Positions 35,813 through 43,661 of a DNA stretch of 64,000 nucleotides are shown here, in pieces (position 1 is the stretch's first letter; every line of letters starts with the position of its first letter). Location of the stretch: assembly GCF_017306545.1 (NCBI RefSeq), contig NZ_JAFKID010000016.1:62001-126000 (forward strand), given 5' to 3'. The DNA is from Mesorhizobium sp. (GTDB lineage: Bacteria > Pseudomonadota > Alphaproteobacteria > Rhizobiales > Rhizobiaceae). Under the pieces are notes generated by a model. The model made no database searches, was not told the origin of the DNA, and saw nothing but the letters and a program-made list of their open reading frames with translations. The translations under genes were made by a program, and so were the position numbers.

Positions 35813-37077
35813 GCGCGCCGGTTTCCATCGCCGACAGAGCCGACTGGCTGCGAGACAAGCACCTGCAAAAACTGCTCGCCGTGCTTTGCGAGGGTGGCGA
35901 GCAGGCACGCATCGCCGGCGGCGCGGTGCGCAACGCGCTGCTCGGCCAGAAGGTGGCGGATGTCGACATCGCCACCACGACCTTGCCCGAGGAGACCGTG
36001 CGGCGCGCGGAGACGGCGGGGTTCAAGGCGGTGCCGACCGGCATCGAGCACGGGACGGTGACGGTGGTGGCCGGAGGACACCCGTTCGAGGTGACGACGC
36101 TGCGCGCCGATGTCGAAACCGACGGACGGCACGCGAAAGTCTCTTTCGGACGCGACTGGAAGGCCGACGCCGAGCGCCGCGACTTCACCATCAACGCGCT
36201 CTATGCAGAGGCGGACGGCACGGTGATCGACCTGGTCGGCGGCGTGGCCGACCTCGAGGCGCGGCGGCTGCGTTTCATCGGCGATGCCGAAGCGCGCATC
36301 CGCGAGGATTATCTGCGCATCCTGCGCTTTTTCCGCTTCTTCGCCTGGTATGGGGAAGGGCGGCCTGACGCCGAGGGCCTGAAAGCCTGCGCGCGGCTGA
36401 AGGATGGGCTCGACCGGCTCTCGGTCGAGCGCGTGTGGGTGGAACTGAAGAAACTGCTTTCAGCGCCCGACCCGTCGCGCGCGCTGTTGTGGATGCGTCA
36501 AGCCGGCGTGCTGACGCGCATCCTGCCGGAGAGCGAGAAATGGGGCATCGACGCCATTCACGGGCTGGTGCGAACCGGGAGCGATCTCGGCTGGGCGCCG
36601 GACGCGCTGCTGCGGCTGGAAGCGGTCGTGCCGCCGGACGCCGCGCGCATGAAAGCGCTGGCGGAGCGGCTCAGGCTCTCCATAGCAGAATCGAATCGCC
36701 TGCAACGCTGGGCGCTGACCGAACCCGTCGCCGCCACGACGACGGAAGCGACGTTGGCCAAGACACTGTATCGCGGCGATGCCGACGGTATCAGGGATCG
36801 GCTGCGCCTGTCGCTGGCCGCGGCCCGCACGCGCGCCGCCGAAGACGATGGCGCGATGATGGAAGCTGGCGGTTTTTCGCGCCTGCTTGCCTTCGCCGTC
36901 AAATGGCGGCGGCCGGTGTTTCCGCTGAAGGGCGCGGACCTTGCCGCGCTCGGCATGGCGTCGGGGCCGAAACTCGGCGAAACGCTCAAGGCGCTGGAGA
37001 CGGCGTGGATCGAATCGGGTTTTGCGCTCGGCCGGGAAGCGCTGCTGGAACGCGCACGGAGCGAGATCGGAAACTGA
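35809..37077 (+). CDS. cca: CCA tRNA nucleotidyltransferase
   Basis: A 422-residue class II nucleotidyltransferase. Motif A is ARIAGGAVRNALLG, the metal-binding Asp pair DVDIATTT, and the nucleotide-discriminating segment RRDFTINALY; EDYLRILRFFRFFAWYG follows. It adds or repairs the 3' CCA of tRNAs. GTG at 35809 overlaps the Nudix stop (GTGA) and has GAAAGG upstream; the frame to 35758 lies inside the Nudix gene. There is no HD domain at the end, so this is the shorter alphaproteobacterial type. Confidence 0.93.
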   Translation: MSAPVSIADRADWLRDKHLQKLLAVLCEGGEQARIAGGAVRNALLGQKVADVDIATTTLPEETVRRAETAGFKAVPTGIEHGTVTVVAGGHPFEVTTLRADVETDGRHAKVSFGRDWKADAERRDFTINALYAEADGTVIDLVGGVADLEARRLRFIGDAEARIREDYLRILRFFRFFAWYGEGRPDAEGLKACARLKDGLDRLSVERVWVELKKLLSAPDPSRALLWMRQAGVLTRILPESEKWGIDAIHGLVRTGSDLGWAPDALLRLEAVVPPDAARMKALAERLRLSIAESNRLQRWALTEPVAATTTEATLAKTLYRGDADGIRDRLRLSLAAARTRAAEDDGAMMEAGGFSRLLAFAVKWRRPVFPLKGADLAALGMASGPKLGETLKALETAWIESGFALGREALLERARSEIGN

Positions 37078-37129
37078 TTCCGGTTTTCGCGTAAAGTTCT
37101 GAAAAGGCTTTGTTTCTTCGGGTCCGAGA

Positions 37130-37304
37130 CGTGGATTCCTGACACGCTCCGGTGGCTCTGCTCCCTCATGCGGTCGGGAATGACGGATTGCTTTTACGTC
37201 TTCGCTCATCTGCAACGTCAGCGATTGGCGGAGACGAGCAGCGAAGATCGTCATTCTCGACCGCGTGAGCGACCGAAGGGAGCGGCGCGTGTCGGGAATC
37301 CATG
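37130..37304. repeat. Long imperfect palindrome downstream of cca
   Basis: The outer arms TGGATTCCTGACACGC and GCGTGTCGGGAATCCA, middle arms GGTCGGGAATGACG and CGTCATTCTCGACC, and inner arms around TCTTCGCTC and GAGCAGCGAAGA make a structure of about 170 bases. It holds no open frame. It may be a miniature mobile or REP-like element; the rest of the 278-base gap (37078-37355) shows nothing else. Confidence 0.75.
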
Positions 37305-37355
37305 CCTCAGACTTGCAAATGAAAAGCCGGTCCTGACAACGGGCCGTCCGTCGCC

Positions 37356-37541
37356 TCAAGCCGCGTCGCGCGCCTTCTCGATGCGTGAGCGGATCGCTTC
37401 GATCATCGTCTCGCGGATGATGGTTTCGCCATGCGTCTCGCGCATGTGCTCCACGGCGCGGCGCATGACCTCGGCCTCGTCCTCCGCGCGCGTATGCCAC
37501 TCGCAGCCGGGGACGAGCGAGCCACAGTAAAATTCCTTCAT
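37356..37541 (-). CDS. DUF1059 family small protein
   Basis: A 61-residue protein with the DUF1059 pattern: KEFYCGSLVPGCEWHTRAED, then HMRETHG. Two cysteines and two histidines could form a small metal site. GGAGG lies 6 bases before the ATG at 37541. Cytoplasmic, function unknown. Monocistronic between a palindrome and hemF. Confidence 0.88.
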   Translation of the reverse strand: MKEFYCGSLVPGCEWHTRAEDEAEVMRRAVEHMRETHGETIIRETMIEAIRSRIEKARDAA

Positions 37542-37631
37542 GGCTTTCCTCCTTTCCTTGTTCTGGCCCAGCTTAACACGAAGGGGCGGACGAAGTTGCA
37601 TCGGAAATCGCCGAAGGGCGAATCGTGATCG

Positions 37632-38564
37632 TCACGGCCATTTCGCCGCCGGGGGCAGGGAGGACAGGATGGAGGCGACGTTTCCGCCGGTTTTCAGGCC
37701 GAAAATGGTGCCCCGGTCGTAGAGCAGGTTGAATTCGGCGTAGCGGCCGCGCCGCACCAATTGCTCCTCGCGGTCGGCGTCGGTCCAGTTGGCGTTCAGG
37801 TTGGCGCGCAGGAGATGCTGGTAGACGACCAGGAAGGCGCGGCCGACATCCTGCACGAAGGCGAAGTCGGCATCCCAGCCGCCTTTCTCGTCGGGTGAAT
37901 GCTGCCAGTCGAAGAAGATGCCGCCGATGCCGCGCGCCTCGTTGCGGTGCGGCAGGAAGAAATACTCGTCGCACCAGGTCTTGAAGCGATCGTAGTCGGC
38001 AACGCCCGCGTTCTTCTCGCAGGCGAAGCGCATGGCGCGATGGAAGGCGAGGCTGTCGGGATCGTCCTGCGTGCGGCGCCGGTCGAGCACCGGCGTCAGG
38101 TCGGCGCCGCCGCCGAACCAATGGCGCGTGGTGGCCACCATGCGGGTGTTCATGTGCACGGCCGGCACGTTCGGGTTCCACGGGTGGGCGATCAGCGAGA
38201 TGCCGCTGGCCCAGAAACGCGGGTCTTCCTCCGCGCCGGGGATCTGCTTGCGGAATTCGGGCGAAAACTCGCCGTGGACGGTGGACGTATGCACGCCGAC
38301 CTTCTCGAAGACGCGTCCGTGCATGACCGACATGGTGCCGCCACCGTGGTCCTCGCCATCGGGGCCCCCGTCGCGCAGCCAGGGGGTTTTCTCGAATCGG
38401 CCGGGTTCCCACGAAGCCTGCGGCCCAGCCAATTCGTCCTCGATCCCTTCGAAGGCGGCGCAGATGCGGTCGCGTAACTCCTCGAACCAGGCGCGCGCGC
38501 GCTGCTTCCTGTCTTCGATGTCGGCGGGCAACCCCGCCGGTATGTCCGGCCGTTCCAAATGCAT
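37632..38564 (-). CDS. hemF: Oxygen-dependent coproporphyrinogen III oxidase
   Basis: Haem-biosynthesis enzyme of 310 residues that converts coproporphyrinogen III to protoporphyrinogen IX with oxygen. Family blocks are visible: [20 protein letters not shown], the dimer and active-site segment [11 protein letters not shown], and the C-terminal [20 protein letters not shown]. The ATG at 38564 is the first residue aligning with the family; GGAGA sits right against it. An FNR/FixK-type box with a matching minus-10 element lies upstream (38603-38645), so expression may respond to low oxygen. Cytoplasmic. Confidence 0.94.
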   Translation of the reverse strand: MHLERPDIPAGLPADIEDRKQRARAWFEELRDRICAAFEGIEDELAGPQASWEPGRFEKTPWLRDGGPDGEDHGGGTMSVMHGRVFEKVGVHTSTVHGEFSPEFRKQIPGAEEDPRFWASGISLIAHPWNPNVPAVHMNTRMVATTRHWFGGGADLTPVLDRRRTQDDPDSLAFHRAMRFACEKNAGVADYDRFKTWCDEYFFLPHRNEARGIGGIFFDWQHSPDEKGGWDADFAFVQDVGRAFLVVYQHLLRANLNANWTDADREEQLVRRGRYAEFNLLYDRGTIFGLKTGGNVASILSSLPPAAKWP

Positions 38565-38602
38565 TCTCCGCTCAGGGACGTCGTGTCCGACAAATGACTC
38601 GT

Positions 38603-38645
38603 CTTTTACCGAGGCGACCCCTAATCTCTCTTTGAACTGGGTCAA
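38603..38645 (-). promoter_or_regulatory. FNR/FixK-like box and promoter of hemF
   Basis: On the minus strand TTGACCCAGTTCAA (38645-38632) fits TTGA-N6-TCAA. A TAAAAG hexamer follows at 38608-38603. The spacing fits a class II FNR-type promoter, with the box centred near -41.5 and a start near 38597, 33 bases before the hemF ATG. The box also covers the leader of the opposite gene at 38657. Confidence 0.6.
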
Positions 38646-38656
38646 GGAGTTCTTCC

Positions 38657-38914
38657 GTGCGCACTCCTGCACGACCGCCGCTCGACGGGCTGAAGAAGCA
38701 GTTGGACCGCAGCCGCGCCGAAAGGGAGCGCATGCCGCGCGACGGCTTTTTGCGCGAGACGTTCGTGCTGCCGCGCTCCGACGCCCGGCTCAAGGCGCGG
38801 GAATGGTTCGAGCGCTGGCCCAAGCAGGCTTACTGGACCGCCATCGAGAGTTGGTTCGAGCGACCGGGCGACGTCATCGAGTTCACCATCCGCAGGCTGC
38901 CGGCGGCGGATTGA
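38657..38914 (+). CDS. Conserved small protein, 85 aa
   Basis: An 85-residue soluble, basic protein with no assignable domain: an Arg/Lys-rich N-terminal half and a Trp-rich C-terminal half ([20 protein letters not shown]). The GTG start at 38657 is backed by AAGGAG 7 bases upstream. Divergent from hemF, overlapping its promoter zone. It ends 21 bases before the convergent L,D-transpeptidase gene. Function unknown. Confidence 0.7.
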   Translation: MRTPARPPLDGLKKQLDRSRAERERMPRDGFLRETFVLPRSDARLKAREWFERWPKQAYWTAIESWFERPGDVIEFTIRRLPAAD

Positions 38915-38934
38915 GCCGCGGGCGAGGCACCGGA

Positions 38935-39633
38935 TCAGACGACGAGCAACGGCGTCTTGCTTGGCACGCGCTCGTAGAGATCCATCACATCCTGATTGAA
39001 CATGCGCACGCAGCCGGACGAGGCCGACTTGCCGATGGAGCGCCACTCCGGCGAGCCGTGGATGCGGTAGAGCGTGTCCTGCCCGTCCTTGAAGATGTAG
39101 AGGGCGCGCGAGCCGAGCGGGTTGGAGAGGCCGGGCGGCATGCCCTGGCGCCATTTCTCCAGCTTGGGGTCGCGTTGGATCATGGTATCCGGCGGAGTCC
39201 AGGTCGGCCATTTGCGCTTCCACTGCACGACGGCGCGGCCTTTCCAGGAATAGCCCTGCCGGCCCAGCCCGACGCCGTAGCGCAGCGCCGTGCCGTCCTT
39301 CTGCACGAAATAGAGGAATTTTTCCTCGGTGTTGACGACCAGTGTGCCGGCGGGCTCGCCGGTCGGGTTCGGCACCGTCTGGCGCAGGAAGCGGGCGTCC
39401 ACCTTGGTGTAGGGAATGGCCGGCAGCGAAAAGCCGCCGTCGTCCACCGCCGCGTAAGCCGCTTGATAATCGACCGCAGGAGGCGGCTCTGGTGGGGCGG
39501 GCGGCGGAGGAAAGCGGGGCGCCGCCTCGGCTTGAAGGGAGGGTGCCGGAACGCTGGTGCAGCCCGCCAGCGCGGCGGCACCGACGAGGGAGGAGCCGAT
39601 CAGGATCCGGCGGCGGGAAAATCGAAAAGTCAT
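38935..39633 (-). CDS. L,D-transpeptidase (YkuD) lipoprotein
   Basis: A 232-residue envelope enzyme. The N-terminus has a twin-arginine-like stretch (RRRILIGSSLVGAAALAGC) ending in a lipobox LAGC. A Pro-rich linker follows (about 38-52), and the YkuD catalytic domain has HGSPEWRSIGKSASSGCVRM with the active Cys and His. It should make 3-3 peptidoglycan cross-links or attach proteins to peptidoglycan. Rhizobiales carry many such enzymes. The upstream 183-base gap must hold its promoter. Confidence 0.92.
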   Translation of the reverse strand: MTFRFSRRRILIGSSLVGAAALAGCTSVPAPSLQAEAAPRFPPPPAPPEPPPAVDYQAAYAAVDDGGFSLPAIPYTKVDARFLRQTVPNPTGEPAGTLVVNTEEKFLYFVQKDGTALRYGVGLGRQGYSWKGRAVVQWKRKWPTWTPPDTMIQRDPKLEKWRQGMPPGLSNPLGSRALYIFKDGQDTLYRIHGSPEWRSIGKSASSGCVRMFNQDVMDLYERVPSKTPLLVV

Positions 39634-39816
39634 AAGTAAGATGTGCTGCCTGAGAACGAAAGGTGAGGCGGCGAAAGCCGTTCGTGCCGCTCATAGCCTC
39701 AATCTGGACGCGGGTGTGTCCAACAGACGTCCGGATGAGCCAAAGTTCGTTGCTGTGGCGCGAATGCAACAGGCTTCGGGGGCGCGATTCCTTTCCGAAC
39801 AGGCGTCGCCGAGGCT

Positions 39817-40269
39817 TCAACCCGCCGGCTTGACCAGCAGCCTCCGTGCGCCGGTTCCCTGTTTCGCCAGCCGGTCCTCGCGATTCCTGAGCGGGCATTT
39901 GTCGATCGACATGCAGCCGCAGCCGATGCAGTCGCTCAACCCGTCGCGCAGTTTCTTCAACTGGTTGATGCGGTGGTCGAGGTCGTCGCGCCATGCGCTT
40001 GAAAGCAGATTCCAATCCGCCCGCGTCGGCGTGCGCCCTTCAGGCAGCGAATCGAGCGCGGCGGCGATGTCGGCCAGCGAAATGCCGACCTCCTGCGCGA
40101 TGCGGATGATGGCGACCCGCCTCAGCACGTCGCGGCCGTAGCGGCGCTGGTTGCCGGCGGTGCGATGCGAGCGGATCAGGCCGCGCGTCTCGTAGAAGTG
40201 CAGCGCCGAGACGGCGACGCCGGCGCGCATCGCCACCTGACCGACCGTCAGTTCCTTCGCCAGCGCCAT
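39817..40269 (-). CDS. soxR: Redox-sensitive MerR-family regulator SoxR
   Basis: A 150-residue regulator with an N-terminal MerR helix-turn-helix ([21 protein letters not shown]), a dimerisation helix, and the [2Fe-2S] cluster motif [12 protein letters not shown] (Cys114, 117, 119, 125), exactly the SoxR spacing. Redox-cycling compounds oxidise the cluster and switch on promoters with a 19-bp spacer. A partly matching operator sits in its own upstream region. No soxS is nearby, as is usual outside enterobacteria; the targets are not evident in this window. Confidence 0.94.
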   Translation of the reverse strand: MALAKELTVGQVAMRAGVAVSALHFYETRGLIRSHRTAGNQRRYGRDVLRRVAIIRIAQEVGISLADIAAALDSLPEGRTPTRADWNLLSSAWRDDLDHRINQLKKLRDGLSDCIGCGCMSIDKCPLRNREDRLAKQGTGARRLLVKPAG

Positions 40270-40294
40270 GGAATTTCGCCTTTCGGATTTTCGC

Positions 40295-40325
40295 TTGACC
40301 TCAAGTTAAGTCAAGGTTGTAGCGA
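40295..40325 (+). promoter_or_regulatory. Possible SoxR operator
   Basis: Rightward TTGACC at 40295, then 19 bases to TAGCGA, with CCTCAAGTTAAG in the spacer. The left half matches the SoxR half-site CCTCAAG; the right half (GTCAAGG) matches CTTGAGG at only four of seven positions. Likely autoregulatory, if used. Confidence 0.45.
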
Positions 40326-40397
40326 TAAATGCAGGCATTGCAAAGGCGGAGAAGGACGATGCGCATCCGGGTGAGAATGGACGGGCTGGCGGTGCGC

Positions 40398-40856
40398 TCA
40401 GCCGAGTTGCCGCATCGCTTCGCCGCCGACCATGGCGACCGACAGCGCGAGATTGAGGCTGCGGCCGCCGCCGGGCATCGGGATCAGCAGGCGTGCGTCC
40501 GCCGCTTCATGAACTTTGTCCGGCGCGCCTGCGGATTCGCGGCCGAACAAAAGCACGTCGCCGTCGGCGAAGGCGAAATCCGTATAGGGCAGGGCGGCTT
40601 TGGTCGTGAGAAGCACCAGCCGGCGGCCCGCGCGGCGGCGCCAGTGCTCGAAGCCGTCCCAGTCGACGTGCCGGGTCAGCGCCGCCATTTCGAGATAGTC
40701 CATGCCGGCGCGCCTGAGGTTGCGGTCGGAGAGGTCGAAGCCGGCCGGCTCGACGATATCGACGGCCAGTCCCATGCAGGCGGCGAAGCGCAGGATGGTG
40801 CCGGTGTTGCCGGCGATATCGGGTTGGTAGAGGGCGATGCGCAGGTCGTGCTTCAT
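40398..40856 (-). CDS. trmL: tRNA (cytidine(34)-2'-O)-methyltransferase
   Basis: A SPOUT methyltransferase of 152 residues, full family length. Knot motifs are YQPDIAGNTGTILRFAACMG, the central VLLFGRESAGAPD, and the C-terminal IPMPGGGRSLNLALSVAM that binds S-adenosylmethionine. It modifies the wobble base of leucine tRNAs. It lies upstream of soxR in the same direction. Divergent from the structured leader region starting at 40857. Confidence 0.93.
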   Translation of the reverse strand: MKHDLRIALYQPDIAGNTGTILRFAACMGLAVDIVEPAGFDLSDRNLRRAGMDYLEMAALTRHVDWDGFEHWRRRAGRRLVLLTTKAALPYTDFAFADGDVLLFGRESAGAPDKVHEAADARLLIPMPGGGRSLNLALSVAMVGGEAMRQLG

Positions 40857-41298
40857 GTCCGGCTGTTCTTGCGGCGTGGCAGATCGGCCACAGGGCGGCG
40901 GTGGCTGTCAGGAGCGGCCGGCTTCCGTATGGTCATCTTCCGCGAATGCGTGTATGAAGCGCCCGTTGTCAACTCGAACCGAAGGAGGACGGCATGGAAC
41001 ACATGATGACCGTAGACATCCACCGCCCTTCCGCTTGGCTCCGTCCAGCATTTGGGCTCGCCGCCTGAACGGCGGAATCCGGTTCGACGCTTTCTCTTTA
41101 AGTTCCTGAGCACGTCCGCGGCTTCCGCCGAAACCTGATCCCGGTTTCGAAGGATATCCCGCTATGCCGTTTTCTCTGTCCAAGGGGCATTCCGCCCCGC
41201 GCCAAGCGTTTCCGTCGTCGCGTTCCGTGTCCGGCTCTGTCGGAGCCGAAGGCGCGCGCCCGTCATTTCATTCAGTTTTTTCCCTGGAGGATGGATCC
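40857..41298 (+). promoter_or_regulatory. Structured 5' leader of the exporter operon
   Basis: A 442-base region without a conventional gene. It holds a short frame with a strong ribosome site (40994-41068). It also holds a set of hairpins: CCGCC/GGCGG (41061-41075) enclosing the short frame's stop codon, GAAACC/GGTTTC (41130-41148), GGGGC/GCCCC (41184-41198) and CGGCTC/GAGCCG (41232-41248). The segment CGGCGGAA (41070-41077) can instead pair over 8 bp with TTCCGCCG (41123-41130), so two folds exclude each other. This is the layout of translation-sensing attenuation. The ligand or signal is unknown. Confidence 0.55.
40994..41068 (+). CDS. Candidate leader peptide, 24 aa
   Basis: The frame MEHMMTVDIHRPSAWLRPAF plus GLAA has AGGAGG 5 bases upstream of its ATG, one of the best ribosome sites in the window. 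Its stop codon lies in the loop of a CCGCC/GGCGG hairpin. It is followed by alternative stems and then the 120-aa gene and two ABC exporters. Pro, Arg and Trp codons cluster in the second half (RPSAWLRP) and could be stall points. Not a member of any leader family I can name. Confidence 0.55.
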   Translation: MEHMMTVDIHRPSAWLRPAFGLAA

Positions 41299-41661
41299 AT
41301 GTTCGATCCCTGTAGAATTTCCGGCTCGAGAAGCCTGCACGAACGCAAACTGGCGACCTGGGCGCTGCTGATCGGCGAGACGCATTCGTCCGCCGCGCAT
41401 GCCGAGGTCCGCCGCCGGCCGCACCGCGGCATGCTGCCGGACGTCGATTTTTCGCGCGCGGTGCCGGATTACAGCCGGCCTTCATTGGTCAGGCGGCTCA
41501 TGCGGCTGGTGCGGCGCGACGGCGGCAAGGGCAAGGCGACGGCGGATGCGCCGGTCGGCGAAGCCTCGTCGCTTCCCTATATTGGCCGAGACAAGCAGGC
41601 CGCCCCGGGCGATTCGTCCGGGGCGGCCGGTCATGACGTATTTCATGCGCGGGCGGCCTGA
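41299..41661 (+). CDS. Hypothetical basic protein, 120 aa
   Basis: A soluble, Arg-rich 120-residue frame with no known domain. GGAGG lies 8 bases before the ATG at 41299; the frame extends upstream to 41164 but that part looks like leader RNA. The segment SLHERKLATWALLIGETHSSAA is the most protein-like. A perfect 9-bp stem (41598-41606 with 41620-41628) falls inside its last quarter, which casts some doubt on the 3' end as coding. It lies 34 bases before the first ABC exporter. Confidence 0.5.
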   Translation: MFDPCRISGSRSLHERKLATWALLIGETHSSAAHAEVRRRPHRGMLPDVDFSRAVPDYSRPSLVRRLMRLVRRDGGKGKATADAPVGEASSLPYIGRDKQAAPGDSSGAAGHDVFHARAA

Positions 41662-41695
41662 GCGGCGACCCGTATCGATTGCCCGCATAGATTAG

Positions 41696-43594
41696 ATGAG
41701 CAAAATGATGTTTTCCTGGTTTGAAAAGCGGCTCGATCCGTTTCCCGTTGCGGAGCCCGGCGAGCCGCCGCGTACGCTGTGGGCCTTCTGTTGGCATTTC
41801 ACCAGGCCGGCATGGCCCTTCGTGCTTCTGGCCGCCGTCCTGATGGCGCTGATCGCCATCATGGAAGTGTGGATGTTCGGCTTCCTCGGCCACATCGTCG
41901 ACTGGCTGTCGGCGCAGAACCGCGACACCTTCCTGCAAACGGAATGGTGGAAGCTGGCCGGAATGGTGCTGGTCGTCGCCGTGTTCCTGCCGGCTGCCGT
42001 CATGCTGTCGTCGTTCAACACCTACCAGACGCTGTTCGGCAACTATCCGATGCGCATCCGCTGGCAGGTGCACCGCTACCTTATCAAGCAGTCGATGGCC
42101 TTCTATCAGGACGAGTTCGCCGGCCGCATCGCTACAAAACTGATGCAGACCGCGCTCGCCGTGCGCGAGACGGTGATCAAGTTCGCCGAGGTGCTGAACT
42201 ATGTCGTCGTCTATTTCATCGGCATCCTCGTCATCGTCGGCTCGTCCGACTGGCGGTTGGCGGTGCCGATGGCGTTATGGCTCGCCGGCTATCTGGTGGC
42301 GCTGCGCCATTTCATTCCGCGGCTCGGCTCCGTCTCGCAGGCACAGGCCGACGCACGCTCGCTGATGACGGGGCGCATCGTCGACAGCTACACCAACATC
42401 CAGACGGTCAAGCTGTTCTCGCATGGAAGGCGGGAATCCGACTATGCGCGCGAGGGCATGGCCGAGTTCATGCAGACGGCCTATGCGCAGGGGCGGCTGA
42501 TCAGCCAGTTCTATATCGTCGTCTACGGGCTGAACTCGTTGCTGCTGCTCAGCGTCGGCGCGCTGGCGATCGGGCTTTGGCTGGACGAGGTGGTGACGGT
42601 CGGCGCGGTCGCCGTGGCGATCGGACTGGTCGTGCGCCTCTACGGCATGTCGCAATGGATCATGTGGGAGGTGTCGGCGCTGTTCGAGAACATCGGCACG
42701 GTGCAGGACGGCATCGGCTCGATCTCGCTGCCGCGTCTGGTCGAGGACCGTCCGGGCGCGCGCGCCATCGCGGTCGACAAGGGCGAGATCCGCTTCGACG
42801 CGGTGCGCTTCCACTACGGCAAGGGCAAGGGCGTGCTGGAGAACCTGGCGCTGACCATCCGACCCGGCGAGAAGGTCGGCATCGTCGGCCGCTCGGGCGC
42901 CGGCAAGTCGACGCTGGTGAACCTCCTGCTGCGCTTCTACGACGTGGAAGGCGGGCGCATCCTGATCGACGGACAGGACATTGCCGGCGTCACGCAGGAT
43001 TCGCTGCGCGCCGCCATCGGCATGGTCACGCAGGACACGTCGCTGCTGCATCGCTCGGTGCGCGACAACGTGCTTTACGGCCGTCCCGACGCCGGCGAGG
43101 ACGCCATGATCGAGGCGGTGCGTCGAGCCGAAGCCTCCGGCTTCATCGACGGTCTGGCCGACGCCAAGGGCCGCACCGGCTTCGACGCGCATGTCGGCGA
43201 GCGCGGCGTCAAGCTGTCGGGCGGCCAGCGTCAGCGCATCGCGATTGCCCGCGTCATGCTGAAGGACGCGCCGATCCTGATTCTGGACGAGGCGACCTCG
43301 GCGCTCGATTCGGAGGTCGAGGCGGCGATCCAGGAAAACCTCTACAGACTGATGCAGGGCAAGACCGTCATCGCCATCGCCCACCGGCTCTCGACGATTG
43401 CGGCAATGGACCGGCTGATCGTCATGGACCAGGGCCGCATCATCGAGGAGGGCACGCATGACGAACTGCTCACTCTCGGCGGCCTTTACGCGCAACTGTG
43501 GCAGCGTCAGTCCGGCGGCTTCCTGCTGCACGACGACCCGCACGAACCGGCTGCGCGGATGAAGCTGGAGGTGGCGGAGGAAGCGGCGGAGTGA
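41696..43594 (+). CDS. ABC exporter (permease-ATPase fusion), first of a pair
   Basis: A 632-residue half-transporter. Six transmembrane helices lie in the first 330 residues, then a nucleotide-binding domain: Walker A GRSGAGKST, Q-loop MVTQDTSLLH, signature LSGGQRQRIAIARV, Walker B ILILDEATSALDSE and H-loop IAHRLST. Both catalytic glutamate and signature are intact, so the site is active. Closely paralogous to the next gene, and they probably work as a heterodimer. Expected to export a lipid, peptide or drug across the inner membrane; the substrate is unknown. Confidence 0.9.
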   Translation: MSKMMFSWFEKRLDPFPVAEPGEPPRTLWAFCWHFTRPAWPFVLLAAVLMALIAIMEVWMFGFLGHIVDWLSAQNRDTFLQTEWWKLAGMVLVVAVFLPAAVMLSSFNTYQTLFGNYPMRIRWQVHRYLIKQSMAFYQDEFAGRIATKLMQTALAVRETVIKFAEVLNYVVVYFIGILVIVGSSDWRLAVPMALWLAGYLVALRHFIPRLGSVSQAQADARSLMTGRIVDSYTNIQTVKLFSHGRRESDYAREGMAEFMQTAYAQGRLISQFYIVVYGLNSLLLLSVGALAIGLWLDEVVTVGAVAVAIGLVVRLYGMSQWIMWEVSALFENIGTVQDGIGSISLPRLVEDRPGARAIAVDKGEIRFDAVRFHYGKGKGVLENLALTIRPGEKVGIVGRSGAGKSTLVNLLLRFYDVEGGRILIDGQDIAGVTQDSLRAAIGMVTQDTSLLHRSVRDNVLYGRPDAGEDAMIEAVRRAEASGFIDGLADAKGRTGFDAHVGERGVKLSGGQRQRIAIARVMLKDAPILILDEATSALDSEVEAAIQENLYRLMQGKTVIAIAHRLSTIAAMDRLIVMDQGRIIEEGTHDELLTLGGLYAQLWQRQSGGFLLHDDPHEPAARMKLEVAEEAAE

Positions 43595-43661
43595 GCATCG
43601 GCCCTTCTATGGACATGGATGAAAGCCATATGTGCACATCATCTGCTAGCGATGGTGCGCA

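Noticed and set aside
38935..39633. L,D-transpeptidase as a Tat-exported, non-lipidated protein
   Set aside because: The RRR motif is followed directly by a canonical lipobox LAGC, so lipidation is the simpler reading.
41164..41298. Upstream extension of the 120-aa frame to give 165 aa
   Set aside because: The added 45 codons coincide with leader hairpins and are Ser/Pro-rich. GGAGG before the ATG at 41299 is the better ribosome site.
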